Assembly (NCBI RefSeq): GCF_900078705.1
Contig: NZ_FKIF01000010.1
Span: 186,001 to 250,000, forward strand
Direction: 5' to 3'
DNA from: Bordetella ansorpii
GTDB lineage: Bacteria > Pseudomonadota > Gammaproteobacteria > Burkholderiales > Burkholderiaceae_B
Length of the DNA stretch: 64,000 nucleotides
Positions 40,259-49,873 of this stretch are shown piece by piece. Position 1 is the stretch's first letter. Each line of letters opens with the position of its first letter. Below the pieces are notes generated by a model. It was not told where the DNA came from and made no database searches. It saw only the letters and a program-made list of their open reading frames with translations. The position numbers and the translations under genes were made by a program.

Positions 40259-41245
40259 TCACTCGAGCGTCAGATTGAGGGATTTGACAGTGGCGGCATA
40301 CTGGTCGTGCTCCTTGGCGAGCATGGATTTGGTTGCGTTGGGCGATGGGTCTGTTGACGGTACATCTCCACCCAGATGCACGATAGCCGCCGCGAACGTC
40401 TTATGGTTGATTATGGCGGTCAGCGTTTGGCTGAGCAGCTCGAGATTCGCGGGCGGGATATTCCGGGGCGCGAAAAGACCGTACCAGGTATCGATATTCA
40501 TGCCTGGTACACCCAGTTCCTGCATCGTCGGAATGGCCGGGTAGGTCGGCGAGCGCGCCTGGCTCAAGGACGCAAGCGGCCGCAGGCGTCCATCGCCGAT
40601 GGGCCCTTTGCCGTCGACGCCGGTGATGAGCGCCCACTGCACGTCGCCGGAATACAGGGCTTGAAGGGTCTCGGCGGTTCCCTTGTACGGGATGTTCAGG
40701 AACCGGGTGCCCGCCTTGATGTTTACCATCTCGCTGGCCACATGCGATATCGCCCCTACGCCAGACGAGCCGAAAGCCGGTACTGTCTTCTGGCTGCCCT
40801 TGCCCGCTGCGAGCAGGTCCCCCAAGGTTTTGAACGGCGAAGCGGCTGGGACGACGAGCAGGAATGGGGTCTTCAAGACGATGCCCACAGGCTGCAGATC
40901 GTCCATCGTGTACCGGACATTCTTGTTGACCTGCGGCAGTAGCGTGATGGGGCCCGAGATTGTGAAGACCAGGGTATACCCTTCGGGCGGCGAACGGACG
41001 ACGTTCTGTACGCCTATCGTTCCCGCCGCGCCGGGCATGTTCTCCACGATGACCGACTGATGCAATCGCTCACTCATCTGTTTGGCCAGCAAACGGCCGA
41101 CGATGTCCGTGGAACCCCCTGGCGGGAAGGGCAGGACGATTTTTATCGGCTTGTCCGGGAACGCGGCTGAGGCCACGGATGTGAAAGCGGTCGAAATCAT
41201 CGCCAAGCCCAGGCACAGCGACTTGAGTAAATGTCGGGATCTCAT
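40259..41245 (-). CDS. Bug/TctC-family solute-binding protein (1)
   Basis: This 328-residue periplasmic receptor has a signal peptide (about 27 residues, ending VASAA) and the Bug opening FPDKPIKIVLPFPPGGSTD. Family features GYTLVFT and the IPYKGTAE loop are present. Bug proteins bind carboxylates and amides and usually serve a TctAB membrane pair, which is absent here. It resembles the Bug protein at 52.5 kb across its whole length (GVQNV, SGPITL, GKGPI-DGRLRPLA), so the two are paralogues. It is divergent from the MmgE/PrpD gene over a shared operator. Confidence 0.93.
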   Translation of the reverse strand: MRSRHLLKSLCLGLAMISTAFTSVASAAFPDKPIKIVLPFPPGGSTDIVGRLLAKQMSERLHQSVIVENMPGAAGTIGVQNVVRSPPEGYTLVFTISGPITLLPQVNKNVRYTMDDLQPVGIVLKTPFLLVVPAASPFKTLGDLLAAGKGSQKTVPAFGSSGVGAISHVASEMVNIKAGTRFLNIPYKGTAETLQALYSGDVQWALITGVDGKGPIGDGRLRPLASLSQARSPTYPAIPTMQELGVPGMNIDTWYGLFAPRNIPPANLELLSQTLTAIINHKTFAAAIVHLGGDVPSTDPSPNATKSMLAKEHDQYAATVKSLNLTLE

Positions 41246-41376
41246 CGTGTCTCCAATGGATTGAGGATCGTCTATGAGCGATCCTTGAGTAAGGCAATAA
41301 CATCATACCATTTTACCTATAGGTGAAAGCGGCTAGGGAATTCCCGACACGCAGTTACCACTTGCGTATTATCGTA

Positions 41377-41391
41377 TTTGGTATAACCATA
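41377..41391. promoter_or_regulatory. Candidate GntR/FadR operator, site 1
   Basis: TTTGGTATAACCATA contains TGGT and ACCA three bases apart, the FadR-type core. It lies between the divergent Bug and MmgE/PrpD genes, just upstream of a possible -10 box TATACA (41397-41402) whose transcript would start about 10 bases before the PrpD ATG. Confidence 0.7.
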
Positions 41392-41417
41392 GGTCCTATA
41401 CACAATGGCAGACACGG

Positions 41418-42791
41418 ATGACCCGCGCGTTGCTGGAAGAACTGGCGGATTACGCTCACGGCATCGATTACGAGCAGATTCCGCAGCCCGTGGTCGAGCA
41501 GGCTGTCCTTACTGTGGCGGATACCGTCGCCTGCATGACGAGCGGCGCGCACGCGCCGGAAGCCGAGGCGCTGATACGGTCGGAGCGGCAACGCGCGGGG
41601 GCTGGAAACATCGGCGTGATCGGCAGCGCGGTGGACTTGCCGGCCGAAGGGGCCGCGCGCGTCAATGCCTATATGGGCGATATCCACGAGCTCAACGACC
41701 TGACGTGCGGCCATTCGGGCATAGGCAATGTGGCCGCCGTCCTTGCAATGGCCGAATCGGTGGGTGCCAGCGGGCGAGCGTTGATCTCCGCTCTGGTCAC
41801 GGGCATCGAGGTCACGTCCCGTATCTATTCCGCGTTCTACCCGACGATGAAACCCTATACCGAGGTAGGAATGGTTTCGGTTGGGCCGGCGGGCTCGGCC
41901 GGCGCGGCGGCGGCGTGCGCGAAGCTGTTGGGGATGGACGCCACGCATACCTTGCATGCCATGGCGAACGCCTTCGCCCAGGCCGGCTGGTGTCCCGCGG
42001 AAGTGATCTTCGGCGATGGCGGCAGCGCGAAACCCCTGTTGTTCGGCTCCATGCCGGCGGCGGCCGGCACGGCGGGCGCCCTGCAGGCGCTGCACGGCAT
42101 CACCGGACCTGTGCGGATCCTGGAGGGGCCCATGGGCTATCTGCGAACCGTCGCCCTTTCCTACGACACCAAGCCGCTGACCCGCAAGGACAGGTGGTAT
42201 CTGGAGTCGGCCAGGCGCAAATTGCACGCATGCTGCGGCTATATGCATTCCGCGATCGATTCGCTCATCGCGTTACGGCAGGAAGGCCTTCTTGTCGACC
42301 GGGTCGCGAGGATACAGGTGCACATGGCGTCCTACATCATTCCCGCGGTGTCGAAATCCAGGCCCCCCGCGACCGCCAACGAAGCGCGCTTTCACAGCCA
42401 GTACTGTCTTGCCCTGGCATTGCTGGGCGACGACGTCATTCAGCCCGTCCACAGCGACGATTACCAGCGCTTTCTGACGGGTCGCGTCAGCGCGCTGATG
42501 CCGGGAATAGAACTGCGCGAGGCGCCGGAATACAGCCACTATCACCAATCCAGGGTCGAGCTTTTCGACCACGACGGCAGGCTGCTCGCGCAGAGGGAGA
42601 ACCAGACGCCGAAGGGGTCGCCGCGGAACCCCATCACGCCCGAAGAGGTGTGGCGGAAACTGCATCGGCTATGTGCGCCGGTCTTTCCGCGCTTCGACGT
42701 GGGGACCTATGCCGAGCGCCTGAAGGGCTTGGCGGCGGCAGAGGACACCGGCTGGATCGTGCGTGCATTTCCACGGGTCGCACGCGATTGA
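41418..42791 (+). CDS. MmgE/PrpD-family protein (1)
   Basis: This 457-residue MmgE/PrpD protein has the two-domain layout of 2-methylcitrate dehydratase and cis-aconitate decarboxylase: an all-helical N-domain (LADTVACMTSG-like ADTVACMTSGAH, HELNDLTCGHSG) and a smaller C-domain (YDTKPLTRKDRWYLESARRKLHACCGYMHS). These enzymes dehydrate, decarboxylate or isomerise small polycarboxylates without metal. The substrate here is unknown. The leader may be only about 10 bases long. It is the first + strand gene behind operator site 1. Confidence 0.88.
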   Translation: MTRALLEELADYAHGIDYEQIPQPVVEQAVLTVADTVACMTSGAHAPEAEALIRSERQRAGAGNIGVIGSAVDLPAEGAARVNAYMGDIHELNDLTCGHSGIGNVAAVLAMAESVGASGRALISALVTGIEVTSRIYSAFYPTMKPYTEVGMVSVGPAGSAGAAAACAKLLGMDATHTLHAMANAFAQAGWCPAEVIFGDGGSAKPLLFGSMPAAAGTAGALQALHGITGPVRILEGPMGYLRTVALSYDTKPLTRKDRWYLESARRKLHACCGYMHSAIDSLIALRQEGLLVDRVARIQVHMASYIIPAVSKSRPPATANEARFHSQYCLALALLGDDVIQPVHSDDYQRFLTGRVSALMPGIELREAPEYSHYHQSRVELFDHDGRLLAQRENQTPKGSPRNPITPEEVWRKLHRLCAPVFPRFDVGTYAERLKGLAAAEDTGWIVRAFPRVARD

Positions 42792-42866
42792 GCAAGCGGC
42801 CCGCGACGGCCGCGGGTTCGAATAACACAAACTTCCGTCCCAGGCCAGTGTAGGTAACACCAACCT

Positions 42867-42881
42867 AAAGGTATGACCATA
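42867..42881. promoter_or_regulatory. Candidate GntR/FadR operator, site 2
   Basis: AAAGGTATGACCATA matches the other sites, with one arm base changed (AGGT). It ends five bases before TATAAT (42887-42892), a likely -10 box. It precedes the four-gene run that begins with the small membrane protein. Confidence 0.68.
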
Positions 42882-42949
42882 GCACCTATAATTAAAAAGG
42901 CGCGGCTAGGGTTCGGCCGGGCACATCAGATAACCGATTAGGAGGCACC

Positions 42950-43207
42950 GTGTACCAAGATCCGGCAACGACCGAGTCCCAAGCCAGCGTCCCGTTTCCG
43001 CTGATACGCGCACTGATACGACAGAAGCACATCGTCGTCCTGCTGGCCACCCTGGGCGTGCTGCTCATTGGCTGGTGGGTGGCTTTTCGCACAGGACTGG
43101 TGGACGGGTACGTCATCTCGGCAATTCTCGCGGCGGCGACGTATTTCGTGATCCGCGTACTGGTCGAGGTCGTCGAGCTGGTTGCCGAGACCTTGATGCC
43201 TCGATAG
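42950..43207 (+). CDS. Small two-helix membrane protein
   Basis: This 85-residue protein starts with GTG behind a strong AGGAGG site. It has two hydrophobic segments (about residues 28-46 and 53-75) joined by a short loop with FRTGLVDG, and an acidic, charged C-terminal end. I do not recognise a family. It heads an operon with two flavoproteins, so it may anchor one of them or help import their substrate, in place of a TctB-like subunit; this is a guess. Confidence 0.75.
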   Translation: MYQDPATTESQASVPFPLIRALIRQKHIVVLLATLGVLLIGWWVAFRTGLVDGYVISAILAAATYFVIRVLVEVVELVAETLMPR

Positions 43208-43277
43208 GCGTTGTACGACCCGTGCGTGCGCGTACGGACCGGGTATCAAGCTGCATGATAAGAAGAGGGTGGTCAAA

Positions 43278-44705
43278 ATGATAGAAAGTGACGTATGCGT
43301 GGTAGGCGGCGGGCTGGCGGGTTTGTCCGCGGCGCTGATGGCGGCGGAAAGCGGCCTGAAAACGGTCGTGCTGGAACGCAATGAAGCAGAGGACTATCTG
43401 TGCAACTCGCGGATGACGGGCGGAGCCTTTCATATCTGCCTCACGGACATCCTGTCCGACGAGAGCCTGCTCGAACAGAAGATCATGGGGGCGACCGAAG
43501 GCAGCGTGAATCCGGCCTTGGCACGTGCCATGGCCGTCGACACCAAGCGCGCGGTCAGGTGGCTGCAGTCGCACGGTATTCGCTTCATCAAGGGCGGTGC
43601 GGAAGCGCACCACAATTTCGTGCTGTCGCCGCCCTCGCTGCAACGGGTCGGGTCCGAGTGGAAAGGGCGCGGCGGCGACGTGCTGTTGCGCACGCTGGCC
43701 GCTGAGCTGGCGAAGTTCGGCGGTGCCATCCTGCGCGGCCATCGGGCCACCGAGCTCGTCGTCGATGGAGGCCGGTGCGTCGGCCTGCGAGGCAGCCGTG
43801 GAGATGAAGAATTCCAGGTTCGGGCGACCGCTGTCGTGATCGCCGATGGCGGCTATCAGTGCGACCCGGCCATACTGCGAGAGGGTATTTCCCCAGCACC
43901 TGAAAAGCTGTTGCAGCGTAACGCCAAGTCCGGCCATGGCGACGGACTGCGCATGGCCAGGGCCGCCGGTGCCCGGCTTACGGAGCTGGTCGGCTTCTAT
44001 GGCCATGTCATGAACCGGGACGCGTTGACCAACGACAAGTTGTGGCCGCTTCCCTGGATGGACAATGTGGCCACGTCGGCGATCGTGGTGGACGGCCAGG
44101 GCAAGCGCTTCCTGGACGAAGGTCGCGGTGGGGTGTATATCGCCAACGGGATCGCGGCCATGCAGGACCCGCTGTCGACGACGGTGATATTCGATCAACC
44201 GCTATGGGATGGCCCGGGCTCTTCCCGTTTCCTGCCGCCGAATCCGCATATGGAGAACTGCGGCGGGACCGTCATCAAGACTGCGACGCTAGGCGAGCTC
44301 GCGCAGCGGCTCGGCTTGCCGGCGGATGCGTTGATGGAGACGGTGGCTGGCTACAACGCTGCCATAGAATCGGGCAGCCTGGAATCGCTCGACCCGCCCC
44401 GCAATCCGCGCGCCTACCGCCCATACCCGATCAGCACCGGGCCCTTCTATGCGGTGCCCGTTTGCGCGGGCATTACCTACACCATGGGCGGCATCGCGAT
44501 CGACGAATGGGGACGCGCCCTGCGCGGCGATGGCTCGGCATTCCCCGGACTGTACGCGGCGGGCGGATCGACGGGCGGGTTGGAAGGCGGCCGCAGCGTC
44601 GGCTATCTGGGAGGACTGGCCAAGGCGGCGACCACCGGGATGCGCGCGGGCCAACATATCGCACAACAGCGCAAAGACCAGGCCGTCGGCGCGGGCACGG
44701 CGTAA
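43278..44705 (+). CDS. FAD-dependent oxidoreductase, fumarate-reductase/TcuA-like
   Basis: This 475-residue flavoprotein of the FAD_binding_2 family has the dinucleotide motif VVGGGLAGLSAA near the N-terminus, a capping domain, and the C-terminal ITYTMGGIAIDEWGRAL...GLYAAGGSTGG typical of fumarate reductase, 3-ketosteroid dehydrogenase and tricarballylate dehydrogenase relatives. It should oxidise or reduce a C-C bond next to a carboxylate or carbonyl. The ATG at 43278 has GAGGG in front; a GTG at 43269 is possible. Ten bases separate it from the monooxygenase gene. Confidence 0.88.
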   Translation: MIESDVCVVGGGLAGLSAALMAAESGLKTVVLERNEAEDYLCNSRMTGGAFHICLTDILSDESLLEQKIMGATEGSVNPALARAMAVDTKRAVRWLQSHGIRFIKGGAEAHHNFVLSPPSLQRVGSEWKGRGGDVLLRTLAAELAKFGGAILRGHRATELVVDGGRCVGLRGSRGDEEFQVRATAVVIADGGYQCDPAILREGISPAPEKLLQRNAKSGHGDGLRMARAAGARLTELVGFYGHVMNRDALTNDKLWPLPWMDNVATSAIVVDGQGKRFLDEGRGGVYIANGIAAMQDPLSTTVIFDQPLWDGPGSSRFLPPNPHMENCGGTVIKTATLGELAQRLGLPADALMETVAGYNAAIESGSLESLDPPRNPRAYRPYPISTGPFYAVPVCAGITYTMGGIAIDEWGRALRGDGSAFPGLYAAGGSTGGLEGGRSVGYLGGLAKAATTGMRAGQHIAQQRKDQAVGAGTA

Positions 44706-44715
44706 GGATAGACGG

Positions 44716-46347
44716 ATGAACATCATCGAAACGGAAGTTCTCGTCGTCGGAGGCGGCCCGGTCGGTCTGTCGTTGGCGGGAGATATCGGCTGGCGCGGGC
44801 GCCGGGCAGTGCTGCTGGAGCAGGGCGACGGCAGGATCGGCCAGGCGAAAATGGATGGCGTCGGTATACGGACCATGGAGTTCTGCCGCCGTTGGGGGAT
44901 CGTGAAGGACGTCGAGTCCAGCGCCTACAACCGCCGATACCCCCAGGACAATGTCTACCTGACGACGCTGGACGGCTACGAACTGGGCAGGCAGCCCATG
45001 CCTTCGATGGCGGATGACCAGGCTCCGCCGGAAAGCCCGCAGAAACGCGAGCGGTGCCCGCAGAATATGTTCGACCCGATCCTGCAGCGCTTCGCCGCGT
45101 CGCAGCCCGGCGTCGAGCTGCGGTATGGACACCGCCTGCTCTCCTTTCGGCAGGATGCGGATGGCGTGACGTCCGAAGTGCAGGACCTGGGCACGGACCA
45201 GGTCAGGGAATACCGGAGCAAGTATCTGGTCGGCTGCGACGGCGGCCGCAGCACGGTGCGCGAACGATTGGGCATAGGCATGCAGGGCAAGGGCGTCCTG
45301 ACCCACACCACCAACGTCATCTTCAGGTGCGCGGATTTCAATGGTCTTCATGACAAGGCGCCGGGCTATCGCTACATGTTCGTGGGGGAATCCGGCGTGT
45401 GGGCGACCATCGTCGCGATCAATGGCAACGACCAGTGGCGCATGTCCATAATCGGCAACGCCACCGAACGGCACAACTATACGGACGACCAGCTCAAGCA
45501 GTTTGCCTACCGGGCCGTGGGCAAGCCCTTCGACATGGAGCTGCTGAGCGTCCTGCGGTGGACCCGCATCGAGCAGGTCGCCGACAGCTATCGGCGCGGC
45601 CGGGTTTTCATCTGCGGCGATGCTTGCCACCTGACGTCGCCGACCGGCGGCCTGGGCATGAATACCGGCATCGGCGATGCCGTCGACCTCTCGTGGAAAT
45701 TGGCCGGCTGCCTGGAAGGCTGGGGCGGCGAGGCGCTGCTGGCATCCTACGAGATCGAGCGCCGGCCAGTGGCGCACAGGATAACGCGATTTTCTACCAG
45801 CAACCTGGAGGTCATGCAGAAGGTGCCGCATACCGCCATGGTGTTCGCGGACGGTCCCGAAGGCGACGCGGCGCGGGCGGCCGTCGGCAAGGGATTGGGC
45901 GACGGCCTGCGCAAGGAGTGGTTCTCCAAGAATATGCATCTGGGCAATCGCTATATGGATTCCCCCGTCATCGTCTACAACGAACTGGAAACGCCGGAGC
46001 AGGTGGAGCGGGAATTTCTCGACGCGGTGAACTATCGGCCGACGACCCGGCCGGGATGCAGGGCGCCGCATGCGTGGCTTGCGGAAGGCGTTTCCACCCT
46101 GGATTTGTTCGGCAAGGGATTCGTGCTGATGGCCGCTTCACACCGGCGCGATGATGCCGCCAGGATAGCCCAGGCGGCGCACGAAGCTGGCGTACCGCTC
46201 GCCGTGTACGAGATGAATGAAGAAGGCGTTCTGACGGCCTATCAGGAACCGCTGGTCCTGGTGCGGCCGGACGGCCACGTCGCCTGGCGGGCCCAGACCT
46301 TGGCGGCATATCCCCTCGCCCTGATGCGCGGCGTGTGCGGCCGTTAA
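44716..46347 (+). CDS. FAD-dependent aromatic-ring monooxygenase (PheA/TfdB type)
   Basis: This 543-residue class A flavin monooxygenase has VVGGGPVGLSLA (FAD), the DG motif region VGCDGGRSTVRERLG and the GD motif CGDACHLTSPTGGLGMNTGIGDA. A thioredoxin-like C-domain ends it, as in phenol and hydroxyphenylpropionate hydroxylases. It would hydroxylate an aromatic acid or phenol with NAD(P)H and oxygen, giving the dihydroxy compound for the dioxygenase at 48.8 kb. Gentisate from a hydroxybenzoate is the simplest hypothesis. Confidence 0.9.
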   Translation: MNIIETEVLVVGGGPVGLSLAGDIGWRGRRAVLLEQGDGRIGQAKMDGVGIRTMEFCRRWGIVKDVESSAYNRRYPQDNVYLTTLDGYELGRQPMPSMADDQAPPESPQKRERCPQNMFDPILQRFAASQPGVELRYGHRLLSFRQDADGVTSEVQDLGTDQVREYRSKYLVGCDGGRSTVRERLGIGMQGKGVLTHTTNVIFRCADFNGLHDKAPGYRYMFVGESGVWATIVAINGNDQWRMSIIGNATERHNYTDDQLKQFAYRAVGKPFDMELLSVLRWTRIEQVADSYRRGRVFICGDACHLTSPTGGLGMNTGIGDAVDLSWKLAGCLEGWGGEALLASYEIERRPVAHRITRFSTSNLEVMQKVPHTAMVFADGPEGDAARAAVGKGLGDGLRKEWFSKNMHLGNRYMDSPVIVYNELETPEQVEREFLDAVNYRPTTRPGCRAPHAWLAEGVSTLDLFGKGFVLMAASHRRDDAARIAQAAHEAGVPLAVYEMNEEGVLTAYQEPLVLVRPDGHVAWRAQTLAAYPLALMRGVCGR

Positions 46348-46382
46348 CAATCGATGGCGCATGAACCGGTGGAGACTTGCAC

Positions 46383-47792
46383 GTGATAACAAAACAACTC
46401 GCGGAATTCGGGCTTGGGAACAGGTATGAGGATTTCCCCCCGAGCCTGGTCGAGGCCGCGAAATACCTCTTGCTGGATACCGTCGGTTGCGCGATAGGCG
46501 CGGTCGACACGCCGCCGGGCGAAGCTTTGCGCCGCATCGTCCGGCAAAGCGGTCCCGGGGTCGCCACGGTACTCGGCACGGGCCAGAAGACAAGCGTGTC
46601 GATGGCGGCCTGGGCGAACGGCCGGCTCGGCAATGTGCTCGATATGGATGAGTGCTACAAGGTGCAGGGACATCACGCCCAGGCGACCCTGGGCGCCGCG
46701 CTGGCATTGTGCGAGGAGCAGGGACGCACCGGCAGAGACCTGCTCGGCGCATTCATCATGGGCTTCGAGGTCGGCGTGCGCCTGGGGAACTACCTGTCGC
46801 CGCGCGTGACGGTCGACGAGAAGGGCCGGACCCGGGGGTGGACCGGGCTCGTAGGGCCGGGGCAGGGCGTGCATGCGGCGTGCGCCGCGGCGGCACGCCT
46901 GAACGGCCTGTCGACGGAGCCGCTCGCCGATGCCTTTGGCAATTGCGCGCAATATATGGTGGGACGCGACTGGTCCAGGCAATGGGGGCGGGACACCATG
47001 CTGGGCACGCTCAAGTACGCGGATACCGGCTGGAATGCGCGCGAGGGCGTGCGCGGCATCCGGGATATCTTCGATTCGAATAGCTATGGGCAGGTCTTCT
47101 AGGGCGCGATCCTGTCTCCCGACGCGATGCTGCGCGGGCGCGGCGCTGAGTGGTACCTGCCGCAAACCTCCATCAAGTTCTGGCCATGCTGCCGTTGGAT
47201 CCATTATGCGCTGACCGCGTTCGAGTTCCTGGTCCGCACTCATCGGCTGCAGGCGGAAGAAATCGAGCGCATCGAACTGGATTCGTTTCCCATGATTCCG
47301 TATCCCTGCTTTTATTCCAACCAGGATCCGCCCAATCTGGTTGCGGCGGGATTCAGCTTCGCCCATGCGGCGGCCATGGTCGTGCTGCGCGTGCCCGCCG
47401 GCCCCGAGTGGTTCAGCGCAAGCAGCATGAGCGGCGCGGCGGCGCGGGCGATCCGCGGCAAGGTCGTCGTAGGCGATGACGAGCGCGGCTATGACCCGGC
47501 CAACTGGGGGCTGGAGAAGAACGAACTCAAGGTGCCTTCTCGCGCGCGGGTGTACGCGCGCGGCACGCTATTCGAGGCGTCCAGCGACTATGCATTGGGC
47601 GACGCGTGGGACGACGCGCAGGCCTACGGCGAACACGATGTGGTGGAGAAATTCCGCCGCTTGGCGGCGAGCGCCGCGCCCGGATCCGGCGCCTGGTCGG
47701 CCCAGTTGGATCGTATCGTCGATCAGATACTGCATATCGAGGACTTGCCGGACGTCAGGCAACTGACCGAAATGCTGGGCGCGCCGGCCTAG
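46383..47792 (+). pseudogene. MmgE/PrpD-family protein (2), interrupted by an amber codon
   Basis: The frame encodes a full-length MmgE/PrpD protein of about 470 codons, but TAG at 47100-47102 splits it after SYGQVF. The frame then continues without a shift (GAILSPDAMLRGRG...). A Gln codon CAG turned into TAG by one C-to-T change would explain it. The GTG start at 46383 follows GGTGGAG. Either the gene is newly dead, or the codon is read through by a suppressor tRNA, or this is a sequencing error. It ends the operon begun at 42950. Confidence 0.85.
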
Positions 47793-47814
47793 CCGGCCGC
47801 TTGGTAGGCTTCGC

Positions 47815-48606
47815 CTAGCGCACACGCGCGCGCCGGGGCGACTCCTTCTTCGACTCGCTGCGCAGATACTGGTCCAGTCGGCGCAGGTGCGCGCCCATCG
47901 CGGCGACGGCGGCGTCGGCATTGCGTGCGCGGATATGCTTGACCACCAGGCGCCGGACGGCAATGACGTCGCTTTTAGGCACCGGATCGACCTTGGCCAG
48001 CAGCGCGCGGCTGAGTTCCGACAGCGACTCCAGCAGCATGAGCAGAACCAGATTGTGGGTGGCCAAGGCCAGCAGCCGGTAGAACTCGGTGATGTAGCTG
48101 GTGCGCCGGCTGAAGTCGCCGCGCGCGGTCAGTTCCTCGATGTGATCGATGTCCTGCTCCAGCGCGAGAAAGTCTTCTTCCGTTCCCCGCTCGCAAGCCA
48201 GCCGGATCGCTTGTTCGGTCAACATGATTCGCGCCTCGGTGACGTCGCCCCAGGGCACCTGCCCAAGCATCACCATATCGCTGACGGCCTGCGTCACGAT
48301 GCCGGAGTCGCGTTGGCAGATGAATGCCCCGCCGCCCATGCCCTGCTGGCAATACACCAACCCGGCGTTTTCCAGGCTGCGCAAGGCTTCGCGGACCGCG
48401 GTGCGGCTGACCCCGAGCTGCTCGCCGAATTCGCGTTCCGGTGGCAGGCGATCTCCGGGCTTCAGCCTGCCCATGGCGATCTCGCGGCGGATCTGGTCGC
48501 AGACCTGTTCGAAGGCGCGCTTGGTCTTTATCGGGGCGAAGGAAGGCCCGCTCGCCTCTTCAGCCACGGCGGGCGCCTGACGCGCCGCCTTCATTGCTTT
48601 ACTCAT
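47815..48606 (-). CDS. GntR-family regulator, FadR/FCD subfamily
   Basis: This 263-residue regulator has an N-terminal winged helix (QIRREIAMGRLKPGDRLPPEREFGEQLGVSR, in part, then TAVREALRSLE) and an all-helical FCD effector domain (EFYRLLALATHN, VVKHIRARNADAA), which binds an acid ligand often through a metal. The tail is basic. FCD regulators bind TGGTnnnACCA, and five such sites stand in the surrounding promoters, one in front of this gene. I prefer the ATG at 48606 to a TTG at 48621. It is convergent with the broken PrpD gene and divergent from the dioxygenase gene. Confidence 0.92.
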   Translation of the reverse strand: MSKAMKAARQAPAVAEEASGPSFAPIKTKRAFEQVCDQIRREIAMGRLKPGDRLPPEREFGEQLGVSRTAVREALRSLENAGLVYCQQGMGGGAFICQRDSGIVTQAVSDMVMLGQVPWGDVTEARIMLTEQAIRLACERGTEEDFLALEQDIDHIEELTARGDFSRRTSYITEFYRLLALATHNLVLLMLLESLSELSRALLAKVDPVPKSDVIAVRRLVVKHIRARNADAAVAAMGAHLRRLDQYLRSESKKESPRRARVR

Positions 48607-48691
48607 CGTCCAGGGTTCCAAAGCGATTTCGATAGAGGAATGCCACTAGTAGCACAAGTCGCAGGCTGCAACCATGAGAGATTATACCAAG

Positions 48692-48710
48692 CATAAGGTA
48701 CAACCTTATG
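48692..48710. promoter_or_regulatory. Candidate GntR/FadR operator, site 3 (autoregulation)
   Basis: CATAAGGT-ACA-ACCTTATG is a perfect palindrome with eight-base arms. It lies between the divergent GntR and dioxygenase genes and directly in front of a possible -10 box TATTAT (48714-48719). It would let the regulator control itself and the dioxygenase. Confidence 0.78.
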
Positions 48711-48790
48711 ATGTATTATGGCGCATGGATTTTCAGTTCGACAGGCTGGAGCGGGAGCTGGACAGGACAGCCCGGAGATGGAGCGATGGA

Positions 48791-49870
48791 ATGAGTGAAG
48801 AGACAAGCATGCAGGACGCGCGGGCGCGTCAGAATCTGAAGGCCGAGCTGGCGAAATTCAATTGCAAGGTCCACCAGCCGGATGACCCGCCCGTATTCAC
48901 GCGCGAACCGAAGTCGAGCACCCAGACCGTGCATTGGCGCTGGGCCGACCTGCAACCATTGCTTCAGCGCCTGGGATCCGAACTCGACATCGGTTCGGGC
49001 GGCCAGCGCCGCACGCTGCGGCTGGCGAATCCGGGGCTGCCCTATGGCACGACACATACGTTCTGGGCGTCGATCCAGGTGATCCTGCCCGGTGAAATCG
49101 CCGCCGCGCATCGGCATACGGCGAATGCGTTCCGGTTCATCATGAAGGGCGGTGGCGCCACGACCACCGTCGACGGCGAACGCTATGTGATGAACGAAGG
49201 CGATCTCGTTCTGACGCCGTCGATGTGTTGGCACGACCATGAATACCATGGAGACCAGCCGATTGTATGGCTGGACATCCTGGACGTGGCCGTCATGCAG
49301 ATGTTGCATGCCAGTTTCTTCGAACCGCATGCTTCGGAACAGCAGGCAGTGCTGCCCGTGCCGGACAGGTCGGAACGCCTGTTCGGTAACGCCCTGATGA
49401 TGCCGCCCGCGGTCGTCCCGACGGGAGCGACGGCGAATCCGCTGCTGGTGTATCCGCGCGCGTTGGCGCTCGAATCGCTGGACCGCATCGCCGTCCTGGG
49501 GAGCGATCCCGCCGACGACCTGATCCAGGAATACCGCAATCCCGTCACTGGCGGTCCAGCCATGCAGACCATGGACATGCGGCTGCAACGGCTGCGCGCC
49601 GGTTTCCAGGGCGTCGCACGCCGGCATACGGGGAGCAAGCTCTATTACGTCGTCGAGGGTGCTGGCAGGACCGTCGTGGAAGGCGTCGCGTACGACTGGC
49701 GGGCGGGCGACTTCCTGACGATCAATCCCTGGGCGTGGCACTCGCACGCCAATCTCGGCGGCAGCGATGCGCTGCTGTTCCAGGTCAATGACTTCCCGGT
49801 CATGCAAAAGCTCGGTTACTACCGCGAAGAAATCGCGGACGAACCTGTTTCCGTCTCCAAGAGCAACTGA
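48791..49870 (+). CDS. Gentisate 1,2-dioxygenase-like double-cupin enzyme
   Basis: This 359-residue bicupin has the iron site in the first cupin: His107 and His109 in AHRHT and a later His in CWHDHEY (148-150). The second cupin keeps WAWHSHANLG, and the C-terminus (FPVMQKLGYYREE) is typical of gentisate and 1-hydroxy-2-naphthoate or salicylate dioxygenases. It would cleave the ring between carboxyl- and hydroxyl-bearing carbons. I take the ATG at 48791 (GGAG seven bases before); the in-frame ATG at 48725 lies on the expected transcript start. The hydrolase gene follows three bases later. Confidence 0.9.
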   Translation: MSEETSMQDARARQNLKAELAKFNCKVHQPDDPPVFTREPKSSTQTVHWRWADLQPLLQRLGSELDIGSGGQRRTLRLANPGLPYGTTHTFWASIQVILPGEIAAAHRHTANAFRFIMKGGGATTTVDGERYVMNEGDLVLTPSMCWHDHEYHGDQPIVWLDILDVAVMQMLHASFFEPHASEQQAVLPVPDRSERLFGNALMMPPAVVPTGATANPLLVYPRALALESLDRIAVLGSDPADDLIQEYRNPVTGGPAMQTMDMRLQRLRAGFQGVARRHTGSKLYYVVEGAGRTVVEGVAYDWRAGDFLTINPWAWHSHANLGGSDALLFQVNDFPVMQKLGYYREEIADEPVSVSKSN

Positions 49871-49873
49871 TAC

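Noticed and set aside
41300-41324. A further GntR operator near the Bug (1) promoter
   Set aside because: Only a half-site (ACCA near 41308) and a palindrome ACCTATAGGT are present, not the GGTnnnACC form.
41405-42853. An overlapping + strand frame beside MmgE/PrpD (1)
   Set aside because: Arg/Gly-rich shadow; the neighbouring frame has the family sequence throughout.
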